Below, one piece after another: positions 36,420-49,595 of a stretch of 64,000 nt of DNA (positions are counted from its first letter, which is position 1; the number at the start of each line of letters is the position of its first letter). The notes beneath the pieces were generated by a model that made no database searches, had not been told where the DNA came from, and was given only the letters and a program-made list of their open reading frames with translations. Position numbers and translations under genes: made by a program. Origin of the DNA: Saposhnikovia divaricata (Eukaryota; Streptophyta; Magnoliopsida; Apiales; Apiaceae); assembly GCA_036435485.1 (NCBI GenBank), contig CM071598.1:197077148-197141147 (forward strand), in the 5' to 3' direction.

Positions 36420-37111
36420 TTTTGTGCATATTATTTTAAAGTAAGCTTGTGTATGCGCACTTGAACGTTGATGGCAGGTAAATTTTATCTCCACTACGAT
36501 ATAATAAATATAGGACATTTCAGTAATACATATAGTTCATTCATTTGAAAACTCACCGTACATCTTTCGTACACCCACACTTACATATTTCGCAATTCAG
36601 AATTATTCGGTTGAGTTAATTATTTATAATACGTGGGATGAATGGGTTAAAACTTTTCTGATTTATAATAAATTTTTGGAAGAAAATAACAATCGAACAA
36701 TTCTTCAGAAATATGTTGATTTCAAACAATGACGGAGGGTTATTACTCGAACTTTTAACTTGACATATGTAAGAAGTAGGACAAACACTCCTGAAAACAT
36801 GAAAGATAATTCACATTATCAACATTGAATAAGTACGAAAGATGTGGCCTTTGTAGACTTCAGTTTTACAAATAAACATAAATTTGACATTTTGATAAAA
36901 CATGCATCCGAAATCTATATATTACAAAAGAAAGCAACAAAATATCCCAAGCTGATGCTACATAAATAGTAGAGAAAAGTTCTTTCTACAAATAACATTA
37001 CACCAACCTAAAAGGGTTCCATTACAGCACATATAATATAGCTTGCAGAATCATAAAGTTTGGCAAAATGCAAAATACGCCAGTAATATGTTGAACTTTG
37101 CCGCACAGACC
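36420..37111. other. AT-rich spacer, no gene seen
   Basis: This lies between the coiled-coil promoter and the 3' end of the RPA-like pseudogene. No transposon terminus or coding stretch was recognised. Confidence 0.5.
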
Positions 37112-39589
37112 TTAAGCTGACTGAAAAGGAAAAATTTTGTTTGAGTATACGGGTTCTACATAACTAATTTGTAAACAATTTAAATGTTATAAAGGAAAAT
37201 GACCTTTTCAATCTTAATATTCTTGCACTTGGATAGTGGTGCATCATCGTCCTCAATCACAGAATATGTTTGAAAACTTTTTCGAGATTTAGACTTGTTG
37301 CCAGCGTTCGAAAGATTGGGTGTTTCTATGGGACTAATTGTATCTGTAATACAACATTCCATTTCCTTTGCAGAAACAAAGGAAAATTGGTTAGCAAAAT
37401 TATTAATATTGGTAATGTATAAATGGATATTAAACTTTGATGCAGTAATTTTGTGCTTACAGTGGCATTGACATTTTCTTCGCTAAAAGCTTCAGGATCG
37501 AGATTTGGGTTCGAATACTGGGCAAGTTCGAAACCCTCCAGAATAAAGCAAGCCTCGTACACTGTTGATTGACCTTTGACGTGTTCTTCCTTTATGGACA
37601 AAGTAATAATGTATTGTTTTCCTTCCAAATCTTTGACACATGGAGGTAATTTACCTTGCAGATCATCCTGCATAACATTTGAAATTTAAAGTTCTCTATG
37701 AATATTTCTTTTAAGAGATGCCAATGATACGTTTTCATGCAATCGTATGGTTGTTTAACATGCATTAAGTCTTAATGGTGAACATTTGAAGAACTTACAG
37801 CAACTTCGTCTAGCATCACTTCAAAAACTGTCCTCCTAGTTACTTTTTTCAATTCAGGATCTTTCAATACAATTGGTATTACTCCAGTTGAATCATAAAA
37901 TAATCCACAAATGCGAAACCTATTTTCATAAAAACATAGGAGACATTAATATAAGAAAAGATGCCTGCAACATAGTAGGATGCATTTATGTAAACCAATC
38001 ATTTGGGTGTATACCTTCGTTCCGGATATGGATAGTGCCTTTTACACTTTGGATTGGGACAAATATACCTTTCATCAACATGGATCAAGTCAAGATCACA
38101 TTTCCCGCAAACATGAACAAACCAATTCGACTCATGTTCTACTTTTTTCAAAGTAACTTGGCAATTAACAGTTCGCTGCATGAATTGTATTAATGTCATA
38201 TATTTGAAATAAGTTGAAAGTAAGGAAAAAACTTGTATAAACTTGGATCTCAATCAAATTAAACACATTGTACCCCTTCGTAATCTTCGCTCAAATGAAT
38301 AATCTGATCTATGGTCTTCAAAGGAATGTTGACAATTTCCTCACAATGAACCACTTCCTTTCGGAATGCTGGATCCAAAGATCTAATTAGTACACATAAT
38401 ACAAAAATATGAAACAAAAGTTAAGAAACAAAATCGATTCAGTAGAAATCAATAGAAAAATAGCACGAGGAAATTAAAAAAGGCATTACTTGGTTCGAAA
38501 TTCTTTCACAGTGTAGTGATTAACATTAACATAGAACCTAGTAGCCGGATAGTTGGTCAAATATAATTCTCCTATGTTTTTATTGGACATGCAAAAACAA
38601 ATAAAAAATTGTCATTATGTGGATAATAAAGTACAAAATAATGGTAAGCAGCATTCATTTCAAAGGAGTATGTTACCATCGTATTTATTGAGCTTAGCAC
38701 TTGCAATGACAATTATAAAAGATTCATCAGTCTGTTTGTTTAGTTCTTCATCCACCATTTGAGCAAACTTGTCAAAGAAGGTAATCTTCCTCGAATAACT
38801 AATAAGTGGAACATTACTAACATTCAGTAACTAACAAAGTTGTGTTCAAAAAGTGAAAGAATTGAACACATACCTGCCATCGGTTATGGAAAATTTGACC
38901 TGTGTTTTTTCTTCATTCTTTTAATTGGTATATTCATGTTTATAATGTTTGCCTTCCAATATACCAACAACATCTAGAACATTGAGTATGCACATAATAA
39001 TAGGTTAAGTTCTTAGATCAATTTATGTATGCATTAACACTGACAAATCAATAATTATAACATACCACACAGATAACGTTTATCCAAGTCCATTTTGTTG
39101 GTATCCAACAAAGTTCTTATATCAAAACTATATTCTGGAATTGGCAATGCTTCGTTTGAATCTCTCACAATAGTGGTGAAATCAGCAAAGTAAATATGTT
39201 TGTCACACATCTGTTCAGCTCATCACCGAGATAGTCTTTTACAATAAATTTTGAAACTTTGTAGATTTCACCTTCTTTAAGATCTTTCTCAAACAGTTGA
39301 GATATTTTAGCATTGATAAATGCATGAATTCTGGAACTCTGCAGGAGTAATAAATGAAGGTGGTTAGAACACAAATAATAGAGTAAAGGAAAACTAATTG
39401 TTATAATGCTCAAGTTTACAACTGAATGAAATGTCTTACACAATTATCAACAAAAAGTATGTTAATTCCACGAAATTCGTTAGTTTCCCTCGTTATTCCA
39501 CGCCAAATAGCTTGAATGCGAACACGAATGCACCATTTTATGGAGGATGTATTGATACTTAAAATCGGAGAATAATCCTTAAAAGACAT
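37112..39589 (-). pseudogene. RPA70-like gene with a frameshift and a stop
   Basis: Eleven exons: 39440-39589, 39066-39338, 38874-38973, 38677-38789, 38490-38571, 38274-38382, 38015-38175, 37799-37919, 37461-37667, 37204-37365 and a 9-nt end at 37112-37120. Five of the lengths fall close to or match those of the gene at 6168-8432 exactly (100, 82, 109 and 207 nt are identical), so the two are paralogues. OB-fold segments are clear (WCIRVRIQAIWRGITRETNE; DLDLIHVDERYICPNPKC). The Zn-binding part is altered (Cys-x2-Cys, then Cys-x4-Cys). Two lesions are seen. After RCVTN in exon 2 (about 39195-39205) the frame must shift to read KHIYFADFTTI. In exon 3 a TAA follows the codons for EYTN (near 38920). 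All splice sites remain good, so decay is recent. It lies downstream of the Helitron Rep-helicase on the same strand. Confidence 0.8.
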
Positions 39590-39656
39590 TTGGCAAAGAA
39601 AAAATTGAAAACCTAAAAGTGATAGGTTCTTGTCTTAGTATGGAGCTTATAAAGAG

Positions 39657-39924
39657 CATGGTTCTAAAAATCCCCGATTTGACCAATTAATCCCCGATTA
39701 ATCCTCTGTAAGGTAACTAACCGATTCGATTTTTGAAATCCGATTAATCCTATGAATTTATTTAAAATGATATGCTTAATTGTAAATTATACTAATGTAT
39801 TAAATATAATTATGATATCTGATTAATAATCCAATTAATCCTTCCGATTAATCCCCGATTACCCGATTAATCTTAAATCGATACCTCAACCGAATTGTAC
39901 TGATTACCGATTTTTATAATCATT
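39657..39924. mobile_element. hAT-like MITE, copy 1
   Basis: About 270 bp with repeated CCGATTAATCC blocks. The ends CATGGTTCTAAAAATC and (inverted) AATGATTATAAAAATC are imperfect terminal inverted repeats. It is a diverged copy of the element at 41618, in the same orientation. No target duplication was found. Confidence 0.55.
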
Positions 39925-40079
39925 CCACAAAATTTTGTAATTTATATTATAATTTTAAAATAATGAATTTATATAATTATGGGGCTAAGCAACTTGGAAA
40001 TGAGTGCGAAAGTGTAAAAGGACCTATATTTTGACATATATTTTGAAACAAATGGAGTATTCATGCTTAATAAAATATT

Positions 40080-41296
40080 GGGTTAATTGGCTATTTTATA
40101 ACGGAACTCGTGCCGAACTTACAGTTGGGTAATCGAACTCAAAAAACTTGCATTAACGTCATTAAACTAATTAAACCTTACAATCTCATAATTAAACTAT
40201 TAAAAATTTGCACGACCGTTAACTTTCGTTGACTTTTAACGGAGGTCCGTTAATTTTGTACAGATAAGGGATAAAATGGCTAATTCATAACTGAACGGAC
40301 CCTCAAATTGCAACTGGGTAATTGAACTCAAAAGGTTTGCAACTGGATAACTGAAAAATTGCATTAAAACACGCGCATATCTCATTATTTAATATTATTT
40401 CAATATTCTCAAATTACAATTTGTACTTGAACAAACATGTTCTTATGAATTATATGTCTACTTGTGTCTTAGACGAAAAAAGTTAATAGCAATTAACCTA
40501 ATTGATTACAAGCAAAAAAGGTGATTACAAAATTAAATTTTGGGTGATATAAAATTGTTAGAAAATTATGTCACACACACACACATATATAAATATCATA
40601 TGTACATCTCTTGCACGCCATATTATGAAAACTCAAATATTGGAAATTTTTTTATACATTATATATAATAAGTAAAAAATATATAAAATTTAAATATGAC
40701 CCAATTAAAAAGTGAAATGAGACAATCATCACCACTAAATTAGAGCAATATAATCGTACTTTAAAAGTATTATTTTCATAGTAGAAATAAGTTCAAATTT
40801 ACATAAATTTATTAAATCTTACGAATTGGATAATGATTAGCTTCACAAGATGAATATTACAAATATAACTATCTCGTACAACATACAGATATATTAGATA
40901 TATTTTTGAAAATAAATAAATAATTAAAAGTTGTTTAGAATATTTTTATAACACTAAATATAAGTAAAAAATATCGTTTCATCATATAATTTTATATATT
41001 ATTGTTTAGAATATTTTTATAACACTAACTGATGAGTTGATTGCAACCTTTTTGAGTTCAATTACCCAGCTGCAAGTTGAGGATCAGTTCAGTTATGAAT
41101 TAGCCATTTTACCCGTTAAAATTCTTGCCATGTCAGCTTGCCACGTCAGCTTTCCGTTAGTCCCGTTATATAAGTTGACGACATTTATGAGATTGCAAGT
41201 TTTAATTAGTTTGATGAGTTGACTACAAGCTTTTGGAGTTCAATTACCCACTTGCAAGTTGAGGTTCAGTTCAGTAATGAATTAGCCAATTAACCC
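40080..41296. mobile_element. MULE-type foldback element, 1217 bp
   Basis: The ends GGGTTAATTGGCTATTTTA and (inverted) GGGTTAATTGGCTAATTCA begin arms of about 150-250 bp. The arms contain repeated GTAATTGAACTC and AACGG phrases. A perfect 10-bp direct repeat, ATAAAATATT, flanks it (40070-40079 and 41297-41306), near the 9-10 bp duplication of Mutator-like elements. The centre is AT-rich and non-coding, so it is non-autonomous. Confidence 0.85.
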
Positions 41297-41617
41297 ATAA
41301 AATATTTGGGATTGTCCAATATGTTCCTATAACTAACAGGAAAAAATATAGTTGACATATCCCATTATTAAAAATGACTAAATTGAACTATATGTTTTGT
41401 AGACAAATTCATGTTATCGACTGCACAAATTTGAATGGACTGTCAATGTAAATTTAAATGTTAATATAACATGTAATGGGACTGTGAATGAAAAATTTAT
41501 ACGTTCCTATATATTTGTTCCTCAGTAAGAAAAATTTATAAATTAAAACAGTTTTGGGAATTCGTAAATATGAAATTTCAATAAAATATGCGCAATATAT
41601 TTAAATGTAGACATAAG

Positions 41618-41887
41618 CATGGCTCTAAAAAGCCACGATTTAACCGATTAATCCTCAATTAATTCTCTGTAAGCTTACCAACCGATTCGATTTTTCGAAA
41701 TCCGATTAATCCTTTGAATCGGTATAAAATGATATGTTTAATTGTAAATTAGACTAATATATTAAATATTATTGTAGTATCTGATTAATACTGTGATTAA
41801 TGCTTCCGGTTAATCCCCGATTATCCGATTAATCTTAAATCGGTGGCTCAACCGATTTATACAGTTTACCGATTTTTACAACAATGT
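41618..41887. mobile_element. hAT-like MITE, copy 2
   Basis: 270 bp, ends CATGGCTCTAAAAA and (inverted) CATTGTTGTAAAAA, with the same CCGATTAATCC interior as the copy at 39657. Direct repeats ACATAAG at 41611-41617 and 41888-41894 (an eighth base differs) fit the 8-bp duplication of hAT elements. Confidence 0.7.
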
Positions 41888-41894
41888 ACATAAG

Positions 41895-43080
41895 ACGTAT
41901 TTCGATCAACAATAATGGTTTCCTACACAATTGCATAAACAATATTGCCATAATAAACAATTGGATGTAAATGAAATTAATTTATATACTTTGATTATGG
42001 CATTAATGAAGGTAGATTTCCTACACAACTACAGACGTGCAAGTAGGTTTTCAAAAATTAATGAAAAGTTGACAACCTTGCCACCATCAATCCTTAGTTG
42101 TGCAGTCCTTTAATTTATAGAGTATAAATTAATTGTCAAAAGCCAATGTGTATTAACCACTAACCAAGTTAATATCTCTCCATTTGACAACTGATAAGAC
42201 AACTCTATCCTGTAGAATGAACAGTTCTTGTACACATGCAAGGATGTGGAGTTAGTCAGCGTAGAGGTAAGCACATGCTGGAATGCGTAGATTCATTAAT
42301 GCATGCTCAACTACTACATGTAACATGGAGGAGTAATTGAATTATGCAAGTTTGTTTAATTCTGTAACAGTAAAGTACTATTTCCTATAAATTAGTCCGT
42401 ATAAATTACGCATTGTAAACGACTATTTTCAACTTTCATCTCTATAGAAATGACAAATTTCCAAAATTTACCAATTTTATTGTTCCGGCTGTATTCGGAA
42501 ATCTTGATTTTGATGATTTTGCAAATGCATTCTAAATTTGGATGCATACAAAAAGTCATGAAATTCAGGCACATGTACTTGGAGAAATAGATTTCTGCCA
42601 ATACTTCATTTCGGGCCCGAGGAAATAACAATTTGAAGAAAACTTAGAAACTACGATTGCAATCTGGGAGTGCATGATGCTTTACTCTACATTCCAGCAT
42701 GGAACCTGCCTAAAAACACAGGTTCAAACTAACATATTCTTTGTGTTAAAATTTCTAAGTGATGAATGCCATTTAAGATCGAAATTCACCAACAGCTTCT
42801 TTAAACATAAATATAGCTAATGTTGTTGAAGAGAGCAACCTGAAAATCTTGATTTAGTTGTTACGAAATCCAAGAACTAAGTCCAATGTCAAAGTATGGA
42901 TAATGCAACTGAAGAACTTTAAAGTGCATTGGGGATCAATTTCTTATGATTCTACCATATTACGAAAAATATGCAATCATAGTGGTAAGGGAATCAAGTT
43001 TCATTTCAACAATTACAAAAAAAAACTGAATATACAAAAAGTCATAGCCACATACAAAAAAAACTGAAATTAAATAGCAA
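41895..43080. other. Region downstream of the Helitron Rep-helicase
   Basis: No gene was recognised. The 3' terminus of the Helitron (on the plus strand, YYAG followed by a hairpin) was searched for here and not found. The run CATGTAACATG at 42317 is the only small palindrome, and it is not followed by CTRR in the right place. Confidence 0.45.
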
Positions 43081-46000
43081 CTAAATAGATGGCAAGTTAT
43101 AGAATACTTCTTGGAAAACAACATTCTGAGTATACGTTGTGCATTGTCCACTTTCATCGTCTATAAAAATTCTCAAACCTTTAGGAGAAGTTACTCTACT
43201 AATTGCAACATATAGTTGACCATGAGTGAACACAGCTTTTGGCAAAAACAATCCAACCATTTCCAGAGACTGACCTTGGGATTTATTAATCGTCATGGCG
43301 TAGCAAATTTGAAGAGGCATTTGCTTGCGGATGAGCTTAAATGGAAGTTTCGAATCGCTAGGACAACATTCCATTCGAGGAATGAAATGTCGAGTACCAA
43401 CGAAGCTGCCACAAATAACTTCGCATTGAACACAATATTTGAAACATTTAGTTACGATCATTCGCGTACCATTGCAAAGACCAAGTGTTTGATTTAAATT
43501 TCTCATCAGCATTACAACAACACCTTCTTTCAATTTCAATTCATGATTAGGCAATCCCGGAATGCTAAATGAATTTAAATATTCAGTTGGGAATGCAACA
43601 TCAAGTTCAGCATCGCTACCACCAAAGTCATCGGCTCTATCCGCTTAAATAAGAAAACACTTTACCAGGAATCATATCAACAATTACGGAATTCAAGTAT
43701 GAGATAGTTTGGTTTGTTGGAGTTAAAATGGCCCGCTCGCTAATATATTTTGGATCTTTGAATCTCTCCAAAAAATCAGGAAATATGTTGGTAATCATGT
43801 TTGCAACCGAATTGCAATCTTCCATATTGCAATATTCTTTCGGAATACAAATTTCAAAATCAGTGCATAAACTTTGCAAACAGTTAGGAGGAGGAATATT
43901 ACCATTACCAACATCGAGAACCCATTGAGCAAATTGCTTTAATAGCTCGTTCTCATCATCAGTCGTTCCAGTGTTCAATCGCATATTCTGTTTTAGAAGA
44001 AAAACTTTGCAATGGTTCCACAATTTTGATCTCGTAATGCATGCTGCAACAATATCGCTCCGTGAACCATAAGTAATAACAGGCAAAATTTGCCTAAAAT
44101 CACCTCCAAAAAGTACAGTTATTCCACCAAAAGGCATATGATAATATTTGAGATTAACCGATTTCATTATATCTCTAAGAGAACGGTCAAGACATTCAAA
44201 TGCATACCGATGTTGCATTGGAGCTTCATCCCAAATGATTAAACTGGTATTGCGAATAAGAAGGGCAATATCAGAATCATGACCAATATTGCAAAATGAG
44301 TATTCATCAAGGTTGATGGGAATTTTAAAACGTGAATGTGCAGTGCGGTCTCCTGGAAGTAGTGTTGCAGCAATCCCAGAAGAAGCAACGGGGAGAACTA
44401 TCTTTCCCTCAGACCTTAGTTTGCAAATTATTGTTCTCCAAAGATATGTTTTTCCACATCCACCACTACCATAGACAAAGAAAGTTTTTCCTTCATGATT
44501 ATCAACAGAATGCATTACAGCATCATAAATAACTTTCTGCTCTTGATTACAATGCCTAAAAAGAATGTTATATTCTGATTCCATTGTTTTGCGATCATAA
44601 CTTGTCTCATCCTGAACCAAATTATCCAGACCATGACATAAATAAGTAGATGGAGGCTGAGGTAGCTGAGGATAATCCTTCAAACACTTACCAATAGATC
44701 TTAACAATTTATTGATTTCTGCAAATAAATAAGAAAAAAAGTTGCATCAATTTCATGGTTAATTATTTTGTTCATTTCAAACTTACTAAAGTAAAACTAA
44801 ATTAAATGAAACTAACCAGCAAGCGCAAAAAATTGAATTTGTTCTTCATTCAAGATAAGATCTGCCTTATTATGAATTTGACGACGCATGAACAATACAT
44901 CATCGGACATATCTTTCCAATGTTTCATCCACAATTGCCTCAGGTCACCTACTTGACAATTCACAATAATGTGGACAAATAATTGACGAATTTGTGCTGG
45001 AAAACCACATTTAGAACAATCAACAATGACTTCGTGCCATTCTTTGTCATCATCTAAGAGACCAAGAGCACTACACGCATCTTGGAATGTAGGATACTCA
45101 ATGCTGTTGACAGTACGAATGTCCTTGAAAGAAGTAGGTCCTCGAATCTTTGAAAGCAGGAGTTGTAAATACCATAACTCACCACTGCTGTGATGAGTAT
45201 ACGTTAGCCGGCCAATATGGAGCCCTCTCTTTCTGACTGACCAAAAACCTTGTTGTCCATTCCAAACGTATTGTTTTGGTATTTCATCATATGTATAGTG
45301 TCGTGCATTAGGATCAACCTTGTTCAGATGGAAGAAAGCTTCTAATTTGCTACATCTTATCTTCTCACGATTGGCAACTTTATGAAGAGGTTCATCTGAA
45401 CGAAAGGTGCAATTTTTCATTCCTGGAAGATGGTAAGATAAACGCTCCACTGATATGGATCTATGATGCACTTCAAAGCCAAAAATGCGATAAGCAGCTT
45501 CAGCTGCACATAAGTAACGACCGTCAAAAAAACATTGAATCTCATCATATGATTCATCATTTGATGTATTTTGGCTCCTCCTTTTACTTCTCACTTCAAC
45601 AGTTGCTCTATCATGGCCTTTAAGGAAATACTTGAAAAGATATTTCAAGCTTCGAGCATGAAAACAAAGTTCAACATTCATGTGGCATTGATACTTGACC
45701 AAAAGATCTCTATTATAAGGAACAACAAATTGATTGTCCAATTCAGCGTTTCTTACTTTAACAGTCACACCAGTCTTCCTTCGTTTGTAAATAGGAAAGC
45801 CACATTCATCAAAAAACGTACGGGAACAATACCTGTTACAATGTAGAAACAACATGACAATATAGTAGATGAGGTCAAAATATTTAAGACTGAATTGTTA
45901 TAAAACCAACTTACTTTTTGGGAAAATATCTACTACATTTGAAATCTTTCATGCACGGAGATTTCATGTTCTCCGCACCACAGGGACCATGCATCATATA

Positions 46001-49000
46001 AGCTTTTACAGCTTCATAACCGACAGGATCAACGGCAGGATCAGGAATTTCTGCTGAAACAAAGTTATCAACATTCTCTTTTAGACTCTTCTTTGAAATT
46101 GAATCAAGCCATATGAGCATATGAACGTGTGGTAATCCACGTTTCTGGAACTCAATAACATACATAACTGCAAAATGAAATAACTGGTTAAAAAAGTTTG
46201 GTCCATAACATTTTTATAACACAATTACAAAAACAATATTTAAGGAGAATTACCACCAAGACATGTTCCAAAATAAGATTTCTTTTTTATATCTTCTACC
46301 AACTGCTGAAGCTTTAGATGAAAAACGCGAGCAATAATATCAGGACTATCATGAGGAGTGCCATTTAGAATAAGCTTCATCATCTGCATAATCTCATCAC
46401 ACATAGGATTACATGTCATTGTAAGAAATATGTCTGGATGACCAACATAACGGCATACAGCAAGAGCATCCTGAAAATTTTGCTGCAGGTAACGCTTTGA
46501 ACCAACAAATCCGGCAGGAAGAATGAAGCTTTTACCAACAGTTTCAGAATTTGTATCACCTTGACGTAGCACGTCACATATGTGATTATACAACTCATTG
46601 CGCAGTGTAGTTTGGTGGGTTCGAAACCACCACAAGCGTGCTTGTTCAATTGTCGAAAATGCATCTACCACATATTGTTGAAATAACCGTCCACCTAATC
46701 TTGGAGACATTCCTGTAAATTTTTTTGACAGTACATTTTTTAAGGTTGCTTGTATAAAATTTGTTAAATAAAAGCTTACGAAGACGGTAAGTAAACATTG
46801 CTTAAAAATTTCATACCTTGATTGTGTCTAACATGTAACCTGTAGGAGTAATAATCTTTCATTGTACATTTATGCCTAGCTTTTCCTTTATTCTCCTCAG
46901 TTTCAGCATACTGAATATCTTTATGAAATCCATCTTCTCCCTGTGGAAATAAAAGTGGGTATTGTAAAGCCATTAATTTAGGGTGCACATTCGTAACACG
47001 CTCAAAACCGCCGCCCGTTGCCTGTATAATAATGTCACGACACTCTTCGGTTTCTTCTAGTTCGCCCACCATAATACCAGCTACTTCATCGGAAGGACCA
47101 ATATTATTTTCCCTTCCACTTTGGGATCGACAAACTTTCAAAATGATTTCCAAATCAACAATACCAGAATTCTTGAAGCGATCACGTGCCATTCTAAATC
47201 TTTTCACCAACTCGTTGTTCTCATCAAGCATTTTAATTAGATTTTGAACAATTTCAGCATCAACTTTATCACCATCATTAAGATCAAACCAATGCATCCT
47301 ATTCTCCACCTCATTCTCAGTATCATAAATATATAACTGGCAAAATTTGGGACTTTGGCCATCATCAGGAATCAAAGATCCAAAGACATGATGATTTTGA
47401 CCATTTAAACGATATACCCATGGCCCTCTGCCATTATTGACTGAATTATCAACTTTTCCACCTGTAGAAGTAAAAGCAAACATAGAGTTATAAATACGGC
47501 TACATCTTCTAAAATGCTTGCCTTTAACAGGATCATTGTAAAGTTCCCACAGATAGGACGGTGTGCTTGGATTTTTCGGTAATTTTATCTGTCCCTTTTT
47601 ACAACAGATTGAAAATGCAGGAGTTCCTTTCGTTACTTCTTTGTTCACCCTCTCTTCTTTCCACATAAACGCCTCGCAGTGTGTACATCTGACAGATGGC
47701 CCGCCCAAAGTACCATATTCTTCAGGAACTGTATAAATTTGAATACATAACATTTCGCATCGCAATCATTAACATCCTCAAGGATAACATATATAATTTT
47801 TCCTTGAAAGTTATGGTTGCCAATATTACCTGCACGTCGAGTGAAAATTATGTTTTCATCGCAATCATTATCATCCTCAAGGAAATCGACTGTGCATGAT
47901 TAGTTTTCACAATAAGCAAAACAAAATGTTTGAATGGAAAACAGGTCATAAATATAGCCATTATCAAATTTCCTGACCATTTTCATCAGTTGAAAGAAAA
48001 TCGTCATCAATATTATCAAATCCATCAATTTTAGAATGCTCTGCAGAAGACAGTGAAGAAAACTTAATAATGCAGGAAAAATGAAAAGTTTATACACTGG
48101 GATTCAACATGGATACAAAATGTAAGAACATACCAATTACGCCATAATCAACATTTGCAGAACCTTGACATACGTCCTGATTACTATTGAATAAGTTCCT
48201 ACTTAACTCAGGCATATTGTTCATCAAAATTTCTTTTCTTTTGAAATTTTTCTTTTGACGACATGATGATTTTTCAACCTCTTTCACTAATAAACAAAAC
48301 AACCAATTGTCAGTTTACATTTTAAACACAAAAAAGAAATAACACTGAAAAATAAATACCTTTCAAATCTTCAGAGGTAAATTGTTTAAAAGGCAGCCTA
48401 CTTCCTCCAAAGTTTGTGAGATTACTAAGAGGGGTTCTGGAGGAATTACTTAAATCATTCAGAGAATGATTTACAGAACTAACACCTAAATGGAAGAATA
48501 TAAGAGAGTAACAGATATTAAGTACATTCCATTGTTCAAGTACAGCTTAAACAATGATAGACCTAGAACCATATAAAGACAAAGATTGTAAAGACAACCA
48601 CCTTTATTATTGGAATGAGGTATAGTACTATATTCTGCAAACTGACTCCAATCTTTCTTCTGAGGTATCAAACGCCTTTTTTTTTCCCTACCTTCACTGT
48701 TATACATAATTAAAAATGAAAACTTTTGCAATTTAAGAACTAACTATATACTAAAAAACCTTGAAAAAAGAATCATACCATTTAAGTCTTCAGATGTGAA
48801 GGACCTCATACAGAAATTGGTCTGGCTCACGATTTAATGTAATTAAAAATTGTTAAACATATATATCCAAAGATGAAAAGAACAAAGATTAGATGTTAAC
48901 AATGGTTCATGTAATAAGAAACAACATACATCAGGCACAGGAACATTCTCCTTATCTCTCGACAAATCATCTGTAAAACATTGACACAAAAACACAAAAT

Positions 49001-49113
49001 TCAAACAGGAAAACAAACATATAAACATAGATACGATTAAACAAAACTAAATTACATTTTCGTAGAAGAGAGGAACCCGACATACCAGATCTAGAGTTAC
49101 GTCGACGATCCAT
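43081..49113 (-). pseudogene. Helitron Rep-PIF1 helicase (RepHel), one frameshift
   Basis: The main exons join in phase: 46817-47728, 46254-46712, 45915-46167, 44817-45832 and 43081-44718. Several small N-terminal exons lie at 47.8-49.1 kb, starting with ATG at 49113 (MDRRRNSRS). The Helitron-like N domain is followed by the HUH motif in FQKRGLPHVHMLIWLDS. The two-tyrosine motif is KYLFKYFLKGHDRA. The PIF1 helicase has Walker A GSGGCGKT, Walker B WDEAP, GGDFRQ, and a C-terminal NKSQGQS with YVAISRV. These parts nick and unwind DNA during rolling-circle transposition. One defect is seen at about 43643-43647. After KVFSYLS the frame stops, but a shift resumes DRADDFGGSDAELDVAFPTE, which implies a 2-bp deletion. 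The C-terminal motifs are then out of frame. Confidence 0.85.
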
Positions 49114-49595
49114 CCAAACTTAATATATCATTCTGAAGATGTCAAGATGTGAAGATGAATTAATATCGATTACAAACAAACATAAGCACATGTAACCAAG
49201 AGAGGAACTCATACAGCAACTGCACCAAATCGACAATATATGCAAAGAAGAAGAGAAGAAGGAACTTTTGGGCAAAAGATATATAGATATGAATATATGA
49301 AGATGAAGAAAGCTTTCATATATGAAAAGATACAGTAAGAAAATTTGAATTAAAGTTGAGGAAGCTAGTAAAACATCAAATCAAATATGCACGTGGGTCG
49401 ATATGTACGAGGGTTAAAACGTATAAAGTGGAGAGGATTGCCAAAAACACATTGGACAGCAAGGAGAATTGGATTGATTTACTGTTTAAATTGGACAAAA
49501 AGGGTACAAAGATGGCAGAAATTGAAATGGGCATGGGCGTAATATTATGCAAAAGAAAGGGCATCAAAGGTAAATTTACATGAAAATAGGGGTCA

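Noticed and set aside
39657..39924. CCGATTAATCC repeats as telomere-like or centromeric satellite
   Set aside because: There are only two short copies with terminal inverted repeats, and one has a target duplication. MITE is the better reading.
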